Assembly (NCBI GenBank): GCA_902493125.1
Contig: CABUOF010000011.1
Location: 1 to 40,237 of the forward strand
DNA from: an uncultured Collinsella sp.
GTDB lineage: Bacteria > Actinomycetota > Coriobacteriia > Coriobacteriales > Coriobacteriaceae
Length of the DNA stretch: 40,237 nucleotides
Direction of reading: 5' to 3'
Below, piece by piece: positions 7,671 to 14,869 of the stretch. The notes under the pieces are model-generated. The model did no database searches and was not told where the DNA came from. It saw nothing but the letters and a program-made list of their open reading frames with translations. Within the stretch, counting starts at the first letter, position 1. The number at the start of each line of letters is the position of its first letter. The position numbers were made by a program, and so were the translations under genes.

Positions 7671-8594
7671 ATGAATCAGATCATTCTCGCATCTCATGGC
7701 GGCCTGGCCGCAGGCGCCAAAGACACGCTCGAGATGGTTCTCGGCGACGTGTCGAACGTCCACGTCGTGTCGCTTGCTCGTGACGACAAGGAGCCCATCA
7801 CCAATAAGGTTGAGGCTATGATCGCCACGTTCAACGCGGACGACACCGTCTACGTGCTGACCGATATGCTCGGCAGCTCGGTCAACAACAACATGGTCGA
7901 GCTTTCCAAGAACGGCACGAAGTTCACGGTTGTCAGCGGTTTCAACATCCCGTTGGCGCTCACGCTCGCTATGAGCCCCGTCCCTGTCAAGGGTGCCGAG
8001 CTCGCGGCCCTCATCAACGAGGCCCGCACCGGTCTGACCAACCCCAACGCACCGGTCGAGGCCGCTGCGGCTCCCGCCAAGAAGGCCAAGGCGTCCCGTC
8101 ACAGCTCCGGTCCCGCCAAGATCGTCCTCGCACGTCTTGACTACCGTCTGCTGCACGGCCAGGTCGTCTTTACCTGGACCACCAAGGTTCAGGCCGAGCG
8201 CATCATCGTCGTCGACAACGCTGCCGCCAACGATGACATCAAGAAGGGCGCTCTTAAGCTTGCCAAGCCCCAGGGCGTGCGCCTGAACGTCTTCACCGTC
8301 GAGCGTGCCCTCGCCAAGATGGACAAGCTCAACACCCTCGGCGAGCGCGTCATGTTCGTCTTTGGCAACACGGCCGAGATGCTGCAGTTCTGCCAGGGCT
8401 ACAAGCTCGACGCCATCAACCTGGGCGCCACCGCCAACCACGACGGTGCCGATCAGGTCGGCGGCAAGGACAGCTCCGTCTTCCTCGACGCCACCCAGAA
8501 GGCCGACGTCAACCAGCTGCTCGACATGGGCATCAAGCTCTACGTCCAGCAGACCCCTACGTATCAGAGCGTCGACATCGACGCCAAGCTGTAA
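7671..8594 (+). CDS. PTS mannose/fructose/sorbose-family EIIAB fusion protein
   Basis: This is the cytoplasmic phosphoryl-transfer component of a mannose-family phosphotransferase system, 307 residues. The EIIA domain spans about residues 1-125 with the phospho-acceptor His9 in LASHGGLAAG. An Ala/Lys/Pro-rich linker follows at about 128-150. The EIIB domain is at about 151-307 with His162 in LDYRLLHGQV. Phosphate passes from HPr to His9, then His162, then the sugar bound by EIIC/EIID. An AGGAGGAGG ribosome binding site precedes the ATG. The gene starts an operon with EIIC (36-base gap) and EIID (13-base gap). The SIS deglycase-like gene after EIID suggests an amino-sugar or Amadori-type substrate rather than plain mannose. 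Confidence 0.93.
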   Translation: MNQIILASHGGLAAGAKDTLEMVLGDVSNVHVVSLARDDKEPITNKVEAMIATFNADDTVYVLTDMLGSSVNNNMVELSKNGTKFTVVSGFNIPLALTLAMSPVPVKGAELAALINEARTGLTNPNAPVEAAAAPAKKAKASRHSSGPAKIVLARLDYRLLHGQVVFTWTTKVQAERIIVVDNAAANDDIKKGALKLAKPQGVRLNVFTVERALAKMDKLNTLGERVMFVFGNTAEMLQFCQGYKLDAINLGATANHDGADQVGGKDSSVFLDATQKADVNQLLDMGIKLYVQQTPTYQSVDIDAKL

Positions 8595-8630
8595 TCAACC
8601 AGGCTTTTGCCTGACTGAAAGGAGAAGGGT

Positions 8631-9425
8631 ATGAATACGTTCATCAGTGCGGTGCTCGTCGGCCTCGTCGGCGTGTTCTGCATGTGGGACTCCCGCCTGC
8701 TCGGTCGTCTTAACTTCGAGCAGCCCCTCGTTGGCGCTACGCTCGTCGGTCTGCTGCTGGGCGATGTGCCCACCGGCCTTGCCGTCGGTGCCGCCGTCGA
8801 GCTCGTGTCCATGGGCCTGGTGCAGGTCGGCGCCGCCGTTCCGCCCGATATGGTCCTGGGCGGCATCGTGGCCGCTGCCTTTGCGTGCCTGACCGATGCT
8901 TCTGCCGAGACCGCCATGACGATCGCCATCCCGGTCGCCGTCCTGGGTCAGCTCCTCGGCATCGTGTTCCGTTCCATCATCGCCGCCCTCACCCATGTGG
9001 CAGATAGCGCGATCGATAACGGAAAGTTCAAGACCGCCTACCGTATGCACATCTGCGCCGGCTCCGGTCTGTACGCCATCATGTACTTCCTGCCGATCTT
9101 CCTCGCCGTCTTTGTTGGCACCGACCTGGTTCAGGCCATCGTCAACATGGTTCCCGAGTGGCTGTCCACTGGTCTTAACGTTTCGACCAAGATCATGACC
9201 GCCTACGGCTTGGCCCTGCTGCTCACCATGATGATCAAGAAGGGTATGACTCCGTTCCTGTTCATCGGTTTCCTGCTCGCCGCTTACCTCAACCTGTCCG
9301 TCATCGCGGTCGCTCTGATCGGTGTGTGCCTGGCTGTCGTCTTCATGGGCTTCAAGTTCAACGGTTCCCATGCAGCCGCCGGTGTCGATTCCGACTACGA
9401 TCCGCTCGAAGACGACGAAGACTAA
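8631..9425 (+). CDS. PTS mannose-family EIIC permease subunit
   Basis: This 264-residue membrane subunit forms the sugar channel of a mannose-family PTS together with EIID. It is rich in hydrophobic segments. The pattern LLGDVPTGLAVGAAVELVSMGLVQVGAAVPPD at about residues 42-73 is the family signature. The C-terminus is short and acidic (DYDPLEDDED). It lies 36 bases after EIIAB with an AAGGAGAAGG ribosome binding site, and 13 bases before EIID, so the three are one transcription unit. Assignment to the sorbose/mannose EIIC family is firm; substrate specificity is not readable. Confidence 0.93.
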   Translation: MNTFISAVLVGLVGVFCMWDSRLLGRLNFEQPLVGATLVGLLLGDVPTGLAVGAAVELVSMGLVQVGAAVPPDMVLGGIVAAAFACLTDASAETAMTIAIPVAVLGQLLGIVFRSIIAALTHVADSAIDNGKFKTAYRMHICAGSGLYAIMYFLPIFLAVFVGTDLVQAIVNMVPEWLSTGLNVSTKIMTAYGLALLLTMMIKKGMTPFLFIGFLLAAYLNLSVIAVALIGVCLAVVFMGFKFNGSHAAAGVDSDYDPLEDDED

Positions 9426-9438
9426 GGAGGAACACACT

Positions 9439-10272
9439 ATGGCAACCGCAACCAAGGACGTGTCCCTGAACAAGAAGGTCAGCCAGTTCTTCTGGCGCTC
9501 CTGGGCCATCCAGGCCTCTTGGAACTACGAGCGTCAGATGAACATGGGCTTCCTCTACGGCATGGTTCCCACGCTCGATCGCCTCTATCCGGATGAGTCC
9601 GACCCCAAGCAGCTCGCTGCTAAGAAAGAGGCTTACCACCGTCACATGGCGTTCTACAACTGCACCCCGCAGACGAGCGCTTTCATCCTGGGCCTCTCCG
9701 CCTCCATGGAGGAGGAGTACGCCAAGGATCCCGAGAACTTCGATCCCGATTCGATCAACGCGGTCAAGACCTCCCTCATGGGTCCGCTTTCCGGCATCGG
9801 TGACTCCTTCTTCCAGGGCACCATCCGCGTTATCGCCTTTGGCCTGGGCGTTCAGCTGGCTCAGCAGGGCTCCATCATGGGCCCGATCCTGGCTATGCTC
9901 ATCTCCATCGTCCCCTCTGTGCTGATCACTTGGTTCGCAGCCAAGATGGGCTATCAGGGCGGCCACGAGTACCTGAGCAAGCTTCAGGGCGGCGACCTCA
10001 TGGAGAAGCTCATGTATGTCTGCGGCATCGTGGGTCTTATGTCCGTGGGCGGCATGATCGCTACGCTAATCGGCGCCACCACCCCGCTGCAGTTCGCTGA
10101 CGGCACCGTCGTGATCCAGGACATCCTGGACGGCATGATGCCCCAGATGATCTCCCTTGGCCTCACCGGCCTTATGTACTGGCTCATCAAGAAGAACGTC
10201 AACACCGGTTGGCTTCTCGTGATCGCCATCGTGGGCGGCATCGCCCTCTCCGCGGCCGGCATCCTGGCCTAG
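9439..10272 (+). CDS. PTS mannose-family EIID subunit
   Basis: This 277-residue EIID subunit partners EIIC in the membrane. The N-terminus contains FFWRSWAIQASWNYERQMNM, typical of EIID. GPLSGIGDSFFQGTIR lies near residue 110, and C-terminal hydrophobic helices follow. The ATG at 9439 is chosen because AAGGAGG lies 7 bases upstream; upstream in-frame GTG codons fall inside EIIC. The stop is followed by two hairpins (10304-10341 and 10351-10381) before the SIS gene at 10472, so expression of that gene may be uncoupled from the PTS genes or attenuated. Confidence 0.93.
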   Translation: MATATKDVSLNKKVSQFFWRSWAIQASWNYERQMNMGFLYGMVPTLDRLYPDESDPKQLAAKKEAYHRHMAFYNCTPQTSAFILGLSASMEEEYAKDPENFDPDSINAVKTSLMGPLSGIGDSFFQGTIRVIAFGLGVQLAQQGSIMGPILAMLISIVPSVLITWFAAKMGYQGGHEYLSKLQGGDLMEKLMYVCGIVGLMSVGGMIATLIGATTPLQFADGTVVIQDILDGMMPQMISLGLTGLMYWLIKKNVNTGWLLVIAIVGGIALSAAGILA

Positions 10273-10303
10273 TCGCGACCAAGCGTCTAATCGCTTTCCC
10301 CGG

Positions 10304-10341
10304 GGAGCCTGCCTGACATCCCATACCCCAGGCAGGCTTCC
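10304..10341 (+). terminator. Hairpin after the PTS genes (possible terminator or attenuator)
   Basis: GGGAGCCTGCCTG (10303-10315) pairs with CAGGCAGGCTTCC (10329-10341) around a loop of about 13 bases. No proper T tract follows. It may stabilise the PTS mRNA 3' end or reduce readthrough into the SIS gene. Confidence 0.5.
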
Positions 10342-10350
10342 ATCCCTAAA

Positions 10351-10381
10351 ATGCGACAATGGGACAGTCCCTTTGTCGCAT
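10351..10381. repeat. 31-base palindrome with GGGACAGTCCC core
   Basis: ATGCGACAA (10351-10359) pairs with TTGTCGCAT (10373-10381). Inside, GGGAC pairs with GTCCC around a single A. It is almost a perfect palindrome between EIID and SIS gene 2. The GGGACAG core recurs in other repeats of this window (4193, 11582, 21538). Confidence 0.65.
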
Positions 10382-10471
10382 CCTTAACGGGCCGGCGACT
10401 CGGTCCAAACCACGGTAACCCTGCGAGCGCCCGGCAATGTGGCGCCGCAAAAATTGAAAGGAATGTGTCAG

Positions 10472-11455
10472 ATGTACGAGATCGACCTTAACCTCCCTAA
10501 GCAGATCGTCGCTGACGTCCTGTCCAACCACGAGATCCACAGCGTCGCTTTCGTCGGCTGCGGTGCTTCCATGTCCGACCTTTACCCCGCCAAGTACTTC
10601 CTGGCCAACAACACGGACAAGCTGAACGTTCAGATCTTCACCGCTAACGAGTTCAACTACGACACGCCCTCCTGGGTCAACGAGCACACCTTCGTGATCA
10701 CCTGCTCCCTCGGTGGCTCCACGCCCGAGACCGTCGAGGCCAACAAGACCGCCAAGAAGCACAACTGCCCGGTCGTCTCCCTCACCAACAAGGCTGGCTC
10801 CGCTCTGACCGTCGACGCTGACTACGTCATCGTTCACGGCTTCCACGCCAACTTCGCTGCCAAGTGCGAGAAGCCCGGCTACGCCATCGCTCTTGCTGTC
10901 GAGATCCTTCAGCAGACCGAGGGCTATGACCACTACGAGGACATGATCACCGGCCTCACCAACGTCTTCGAGCTCTGCGAGAACGCCGCTCAGCACTGCA
11001 AGAAGCTCGCCAAGAAGTTCGCCGAGGACTTCAAGGACGACAAGATGATCTACTTCATGGCTTCCGGTGCCTCCGAGAAGATGGCTTATTCTCACGCCGC
11101 CTTCCTGTTCACCGAGATGCAGTGGATCGACGCCGCCGCCTACAACACCGGCGAGTACTTCCACGGCCCGTTCGAGGTTTCCACCGAGGGTAAGCCCTAC
11201 GTCTTCTTCATGTCCGATGGCGCCACCCGTCCGATGGACGCCCGCGCCCTCACCTTCCTCGAGCGCATGGGCGCCAAGGTCGCTCTGATCGACTCCAAGG
11301 ACTACGGCCTGGCTGACGCTGTGCCCGCAAGCGTCGTCACCTACTTCAACCCGCTGCTGCACCTCGCCGTTATGCGCGAGTACGGCAACCAGATCGCCGA
11401 GGCCCGTCAGCACCCGCTGACCATGCGTCGCTACATGTGGAAGCTTTCCTACTAA
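10472..11455 (+). CDS. SIS-domain sugar-phosphate enzyme 2 (FrlB/GfrE-type deglycase paralog), PTS-linked
   Basis: This 327-residue protein has two SIS domains and is related to FrlB/GfrE/GfrF deglycases, which split a 6-phosphorylated sugar-amine conjugate into a sugar phosphate and an amine. The first domain has VAFVGCGASMSDLYPAKY and ITCSLGGSTPET (sugar-phosphate binding loop). The second has NTGEYFHGPFEV, with the Glu and His expected near the active site. The tail RRYMWKLSY matches paralog 1. The ATG at 10472 has GAAAGGAA about 9 bases upstream; an in-frame GTG at 10439 has no site. Position after the PTS genes suggests it processes the PTS product. A strong terminator follows at 11490. 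Function at family level is inferred. Confidence 0.82.
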   Translation: MYEIDLNLPKQIVADVLSNHEIHSVAFVGCGASMSDLYPAKYFLANNTDKLNVQIFTANEFNYDTPSWVNEHTFVITCSLGGSTPETVEANKTAKKHNCPVVSLTNKAGSALTVDADYVIVHGFHANFAAKCEKPGYAIALAVEILQQTEGYDHYEDMITGLTNVFELCENAAQHCKKLAKKFAEDFKDDKMIYFMASGASEKMAYSHAAFLFTEMQWIDAAAYNTGEYFHGPFEVSTEGKPYVFFMSDGATRPMDARALTFLERMGAKVALIDSKDYGLADAVPASVVTYFNPLLHLAVMREYGNQIAEARQHPLTMRRYMWKLSY

Positions 11456-11489
11456 TCACAAGTAAGTAGACCTTACGGGTTGATTGAGA

Positions 11490-11521
11490 GGGGATGGGGT
11501 TTGCGCCCCGTCCCCTTTTTT
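11490..11521 (+). terminator. Intrinsic terminator after SIS gene 2
   Basis: GGGGATGGGG (11490-11499) pairs with CCCCGTCCCC (11506-11515) around a six-base loop and is followed by six T. It ends the PTS-SIS transcription unit. Confidence 0.9.
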
Positions 11522-11555
11522 GCTCTGGGGAGGGCGTGTCTGTCGCGTCGCAAAT

Positions 11556-11600
11556 CCCAGATAAAACCTACCAAAATAAACCTGTCCCTTTTTGGCAGGT
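11556..11600 (+). repeat. CCTACCAAAA-family palindromic repeat, copy 1
   Basis: CCCAGATAAAACCTACC, AAAATAAACCTGTCCC and TTTTTGGCAGGT follow one another. CCTACCAAAA pairs with TTTTTGGCAGG with one mismatch. The same sequence occurs at 13692-13735 (same strand) and 21524-21570 (opposite strand). Here it lies just ahead of the ribosome binding site of the HAD gene. Confidence 0.75.
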
Positions 11601-11614
11601 GGGAGGAGATGCGT

Positions 11615-12244
11615 ATGATCAAGGCAGTGCTGTTTGATATGGACGGCGTGCTGGTCGATACCGAGTGGTTCTACAACCGTCGTCGCGTGGCGTTTATGGA
11701 GGAGAAGGGCTTCCACTTTGATGAGATCCCCGATCTTTCGGGGTCTAACGAGCCTGCCATTTGGGAGGCGCTGGTGCCCGACGATGTTGAACTGCGCGAG
11801 CGCCTGCGCGTTGAGTACAAGCAGGTCTATAGCCCGGACCATCCCGTTCCGTATGCCGATCAGCTCAACGAGCAGACGGAGCCGGTGATGCGCGAGCTGC
11901 ACGAGCGCGGCGTGAAGTGTGCCATCGCGAGCTCGTCTTATCGTGAGCTCATTGACGAGCTGGTAGAGATTGCCGGTATCGCCGATGTGCTGGACTACAC
12001 CATCAGCGGTCACGAGTGCAGTGCGTTTAAGCCCGACCCCGAGATCTACCTGCGTGCCATGGAGGCGCTGGGGGTGGAGCCTGCCGAGTGCCTGGTTATC
12101 GAGGATTCGCCTTTAGGCATCGAGGCCGGCAAACGCTCCGGCGCCCGAGTCCTGGCGCTGCGTCCGCACGAGGGCGTTAACCTGGACCAGTCCGCCGCCG
12201 ACGTTGTCATCGACAACCTGTCCGACATTTTGGCCGCTTTGTAG
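11615..12244 (+). CDS. HAD-superfamily phosphatase (beta-phosphoglucomutase-like)
   Basis: This is a 209-residue haloacid dehalogenase-superfamily enzyme of the beta-phosphoglucomutase/sugar-phosphatase subgroup. Motif I is FDMDGVLVDTEW at residues 7-18, with the nucleophile Asp8 and acid Asp10. Motif II is the Ser in AIASSSYRE, motif III the Lys in KPDPEIYLRAM, and motif IV is VIEDSPLGIEAG. A helical cap lies between motifs I and II. The ATG at 11615 is preferred because GGGAGGAG lies about 6 bases upstream; the ATG at 11609 abuts the site. Its place after the PTS and deglycase genes fits sugar-phosphate removal or interconversion, but a terminator separates it from them. Phosphatase versus mutase cannot be decided here. 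Confidence 0.85.
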   Translation: MIKAVLFDMDGVLVDTEWFYNRRRVAFMEEKGFHFDEIPDLSGSNEPAIWEALVPDDVELRERLRVEYKQVYSPDHPVPYADQLNEQTEPVMRELHERGVKCAIASSSYRELIDELVEIAGIADVLDYTISGHECSAFKPDPEIYLRAMEALGVEPAECLVIEDSPLGIEAGKRSGARVLALRPHEGVNLDQSAADVVIDNLSDILAAL

Positions 12245-12341
12245 TGTCAATCCGCCGCGAGAAGCACGGGTTCAAACGTTTTTTGTGGTGGACTGGCTCA
12301 ATTTGGTTTCGATTTTGATCCGTTTGGCTTCGATTCGGGCT

Positions 12342-12460
12342 AAGTGAGTAGACTTTTTGGCGCGGGCCGAGCACAATGCATATCTTCCTTTGTAAAACCG
12401 CAGGTCACAGGGGTGGCGGTCTTGGGTGTGCTCGGCAGATCGTAAAAAGTCTACTCACTT
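12342..12460. repeat. Large inverted repeat in the HAD-YitT intergenic region
   Basis: AAGTGAGTAGACTTTTT (12342-12358) is perfectly complementary to 12444-12460, and GCCGAGCACA (12366-12375) to 12427-12436. An inner ACCGC/GCGGT pair (12397-12401, 12416-12420) can cap the structure. About 120 bases form one interrupted hairpin. It fills much of a 355-base gap without a credible gene; the short reading frame inside it has no family features. A non-coding RNA or a MITE-like element are both possible. Confidence 0.7.
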
Positions 12461-12599
12461 GTAATTTGGGCCTTTGGTCGTGGGGGTTGTTGGTCCCGCT
12501 TTGGTTGTCGAGGGAGGGTGAATTGAAGCGCCGCAGCACGCTCCATGCTACAATCGCGGGCATGCCTCACAACTAGATCTGCCTTCGAAAGGAGCCTCC

Positions 12600-13607
12600 G
12601 TGGCGAACGCCATCGATCAGCTCACGGACCGCGTGCTCGTGCTCGGCCGCCTTACCATCGTCCGCCGCGCCATTACTGCCGTGGCGGTCACAATTTCCGC
12701 CGTTCTCCAGACATTTCTGATCCAGGCGTTCATTCAGCCCGCCGACCTGCTTCCGAGCGGTCTCACCGGCGTCGCGGTCCTGCTCGATCGCGTTACCTCG
12801 CTCGGCGGCGTTCACATCGACATCTCGCTCGGTATGCTCGCGCTCAACATCCCCGTGGCGCTCCTATGCTGGAGCGGCATTAGCAAGCGCTTCGTCATCT
12901 TCTCGATGATGCAGGTCGTGCTCTCATCGCTGTTTCTCAACGTCTTTCACTTCGCGCCGTTTTTGGGCGACAAGATTATGCTCATCATTTTTGGCGGCGT
13001 GGTCTCGGGTCTGGGCGCTGCCATCGCGCTTAAGTCCGGCGCATCCACCGGCGGCACCGACTTTATCGCGCTGTGGGTTTCCAACCACACGGGCAAGACC
13101 ATCTGGGGCGTCATCTTTGGTTTTAACTGCTTTATCCTGGCGATCTTTGGCTTTATGTTTGGTTGGGACAAGGCGGCGTACTCCATCGTGTTCCAGTTTA
13201 TTTCGACCAAGACCATCGACAGCTTCTATCGTCGCTACGACCGTGTGACGCTGCAGATCACGACGCGTAAGGCAGACGAGGTCATGACCGCCTATGTTGA
13301 CCATTTTCAGCATGGCATTAGCTGTGCCGAGGTCATTGGCGGATACAGCCGCGAGAAGATGTACCTGCTGCACGCCGTTGTATCGACCTACGAGAGCCAG
13401 GACATTATCAAGCTGGTGTGCGACATTGATCCCGGCGCCGTGATCAATGTGTTCCACACGCTCAACTTTGTGGGCGGCTGGTGGGGCGGCCATGTCGACG
13501 AGCCCATGCCCACGGCCGTTCCCGATCCCGACAAGCCCGCGCGCATGGCCAGCAGACAGGCGCGCCTCAGCGAGCAGGACAGCCTGCAGCAGGACGACGG
13601 CAGGTAG
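12600..13607 (+). CDS. YitT-family membrane protein with C-terminal DUF2179 domain
   Basis: This 335-residue protein of the YitT (DUF161) family has about five or six hydrophobic segments in residues 20-210. A cytoplasmic DUF2179-like domain follows at about 215-305, with RKADEVMTAYVDHFQHGISC and NVFHTLNFVGGWWGG. A short charged tail rich in Ala, Pro and Gln ends the protein. The start is GTG at 12600 with AAAGGAG 6 bases upstream. Proteins of this family are membrane proteins of largely unknown function. A strong hairpin follows the stop. Nothing ties it clearly to the neighbouring sugar genes. Confidence 0.87.
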   Translation: MANAIDQLTDRVLVLGRLTIVRRAITAVAVTISAVLQTFLIQAFIQPADLLPSGLTGVAVLLDRVTSLGGVHIDISLGMLALNIPVALLCWSGISKRFVIFSMMQVVLSSLFLNVFHFAPFLGDKIMLIIFGGVVSGLGAAIALKSGASTGGTDFIALWVSNHTGKTIWGVIFGFNCFILAIFGFMFGWDKAAYSIVFQFISTKTIDSFYRRYDRVTLQITTRKADEVMTAYVDHFQHGISCAEVIGGYSREKMYLLHAVVSTYESQDIIKLVCDIDPGAVINVFHTLNFVGGWWGGHVDEPMPTAVPDPDKPARMASRQARLSEQDSLQQDDGR

Positions 13608-13648
13608 GGTTTTGGCATTTTGCCGGCCTGGCGCAATCCTGTCCGCTT

Positions 13649-13690
13649 GAGCCTCCCGAAAGCCTCGCTGCTTTCGGGAGGCTCTCGTTT
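13649..13690 (+). terminator. Intrinsic terminator after the YitT-family gene
   Basis: A perfect 14-bp stem (13649-13662 with 13671-13684) with an eight-base loop is followed by TCGTTT. The T tract is short, so termination may be incomplete. Confidence 0.75.
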
Positions 13691-13691
13691 G

Positions 13692-13735
13692 CCCAGATAA
13701 AACCTACCAAAATGAAGCTGTCGCTTTTTGGTAGG
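13692..13735 (+). repeat. CCTACCAAAA-family palindromic repeat, copy 2
   Basis: CCCAGATAAAACCTACC is followed by AAAATGAAGCTGTCGC and TTTTTGGTAGG. Here the CCTACC/GGTAGG stem is perfect. It directly follows the YitT terminator and lies about 90 bases before gntR2. Confidence 0.75.
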
Positions 13736-13777
13736 GAGGATGTATCGTTTTATCAATATGAGGTAACATGAAACTAG

Positions 13778-13790
13778 ACGTTATATACGT
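13778..13790. promoter_or_regulatory. Near-palindromic operator-like site upstream of gntR2
   Basis: ACGTTATATACGT is close to a palindrome and lies 38 bases before the gntR2 start. Related sequences occur before EamA 1 (6345-6368) and the PTS operon (7624-7654), suggesting autoregulation and control of those genes. This is inference. Confidence 0.45.
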
Positions 13791-13827
13791 ATTAGTTATT
13801 TCGATATTCCGATAAGAGTGATTAGAT

Positions 13828-14547
13828 ATGCCTGCGCCCAAAAATGCACCGCTTTACCAGCAGATTTACGACGAAATCAAGGATGCGATCGAGAAAGGTG
13901 TTTATGCACCCAAGGAGCGTATTCCGTCCGAGCTTGAGCTAGCCGAGCAGTACGACGTGAGCCGCATTACGGTGCGCCGCGCCGTCGAGGAGCTGTGTTC
14001 CGATGGCTACTTGGTTAAGCAGCAGGGTCGCGGCACCTTTGTCTCCACGCCGCACATCAATCGTCAGTTCCACGCCTCGACGCTGCAGACGTTTACCGCG
14101 CTGTGTGCCGACAATGGCATGAAGGCCGGTGCGCACGTGATCGATCGCCAGATCGTTCCGGCGCGCCAAAACGAGATGGAGTTCTTTGGCCTGCAGAAGG
14201 ATGCGCTGCTGCTGCATATCAAGCGCGTGCGTACGGCCGACGGCGAGCCCATCTTTGAGGAGAACATCTTTGTGCCGTTTGACGCCTACCGTGAGCTGTT
14301 GACGGCCGACCTTGAGGACAAGTCGATTTTTGCCGAGGTCGAGCGTGTTGGCGGAACTCCGATTGTGTCGGTTGGCTACCGCACGGTCGAGGCCGTTCGA
14401 GCTAACGCCGAGCAGGCGGCCGAGCTGGGCATTGCTCCGCACGATCCGCTGCTCAACCTGCGTGCCGGCTTTATCGGTCCCAATGGCGAGCCGGTCCTGA
14501 TGGGTAAGCAGTACTACGTGGGATCGCGCTACGTTATGGTGATGTAA
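13828..14547 (+). CDS. GntR-family (HutC/UTRA) transcriptional regulator 2
   Basis: This 239-residue regulator has an N-terminal winged helix (about residues 8-72, with RIPSELELAEQYDVSRITVR and QQGRGTFVSTP) and a UTRA effector domain (about 90-235, with FFGLQKDALLLHIKRVRTADG). It ends MGKQYYVGSRYVMVM, very like regulator 3 (LGRQKIVGSRYVFDI), so the two are closer to each other than to regulator 1. The ribosome binding site is weak (AAGAG). An ACGTTATATACGT site lies upstream and similar sites precede the PTS and EamA genes, so it may be the PTS regulator. Structured element copy 2 starts right after its stop codon. Confidence 0.93.
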   Translation: MPAPKNAPLYQQIYDEIKDAIEKGVYAPKERIPSELELAEQYDVSRITVRRAVEELCSDGYLVKQQGRGTFVSTPHINRQFHASTLQTFTALCADNGMKAGAHVIDRQIVPARQNEMEFFGLQKDALLLHIKRVRTADGEPIFEENIFVPFDAYRELLTADLEDKSIFAEVERVGGTPIVSVGYRTVEAVRANAEQAAELGIAPHDPLLNLRAGFIGPNGEPVLMGKQYYVGSRYVMVM

Positions 14548-14548
14548 G

Positions 14549-14720
14549 TTACGCGGTTTTACCAAACCGCGTAACGGCTCGACGCTGCAAGCCCGCCAGA
14601 GCGGCAATCTGCCTTTCAACTTCGGCGGCATGACCAAAAGGTCAATGCCGCCTCGTTTCAAGGCACCTTGCTCGCCCTGGCGGGTTTTCGCTGACTTTGC
14701 CAACACATTGGCGTTGCCGT
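14549..14720 (+). ncRNA. Structured intergenic element, copy 2
   Basis: The element starts with a hairpin, TTACGCGGTTT (14549-14559), loop TACC, AAACCGCGTAA (14564-14574). CTCGACGCTGCAA follows at 14578-14590. The outer stem CCCGCCAG (14592-14599) pairs with CTGGCGGG (14677-14684). CAATCTG is at 14605-14611. The inner hairpin has arms 14624-14635 and 14640-14652 with a GACC-AAAA-GGTC tip. CACCTTGC lies at 14664-14671 and GTTTTCGCTGAC at 14684-14695. All blocks recur in copy 3, and most in copy 1, with stem bases changed in compensating ways. It follows the gntR2 stop codon and precedes recQ. Confidence 0.65.
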
Positions 14721-14792
14721 GGTAGTCATTGGCCTGTGTACGGGTTCAAAGTGGGAGATTATCCACGCTCGTTCCCATCGGATTACATTACC

Positions 14793-14838
14793 CGTCGCCG
14801 GCAGCCGGGCGACGTCGGTCCGTGTGGCGGCGTATAAT
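14793..14838 (+). promoter_or_regulatory. Probable recQ promoter region with small palindrome
   Basis: A consensus TATAAT lies at 14833-14838, 32 bases before the recQ start. A 7-bp inverted repeat, CGTCGCC/GGCGACG (14793-14799, 14808-14814), lies just upstream, where a regulator could bind. No clear -35 box is seen. Confidence 0.4.
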
Positions 14839-14869
14839 CGGCGGCAGATGACTTGGACGTTAGGAAACC

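Noticed and set aside
12376..12576. 66-codon frame in the HAD-YitT gap
   Set aside because: Lies inside and after an inverted repeat, with no ribosome binding site or recognisable features.
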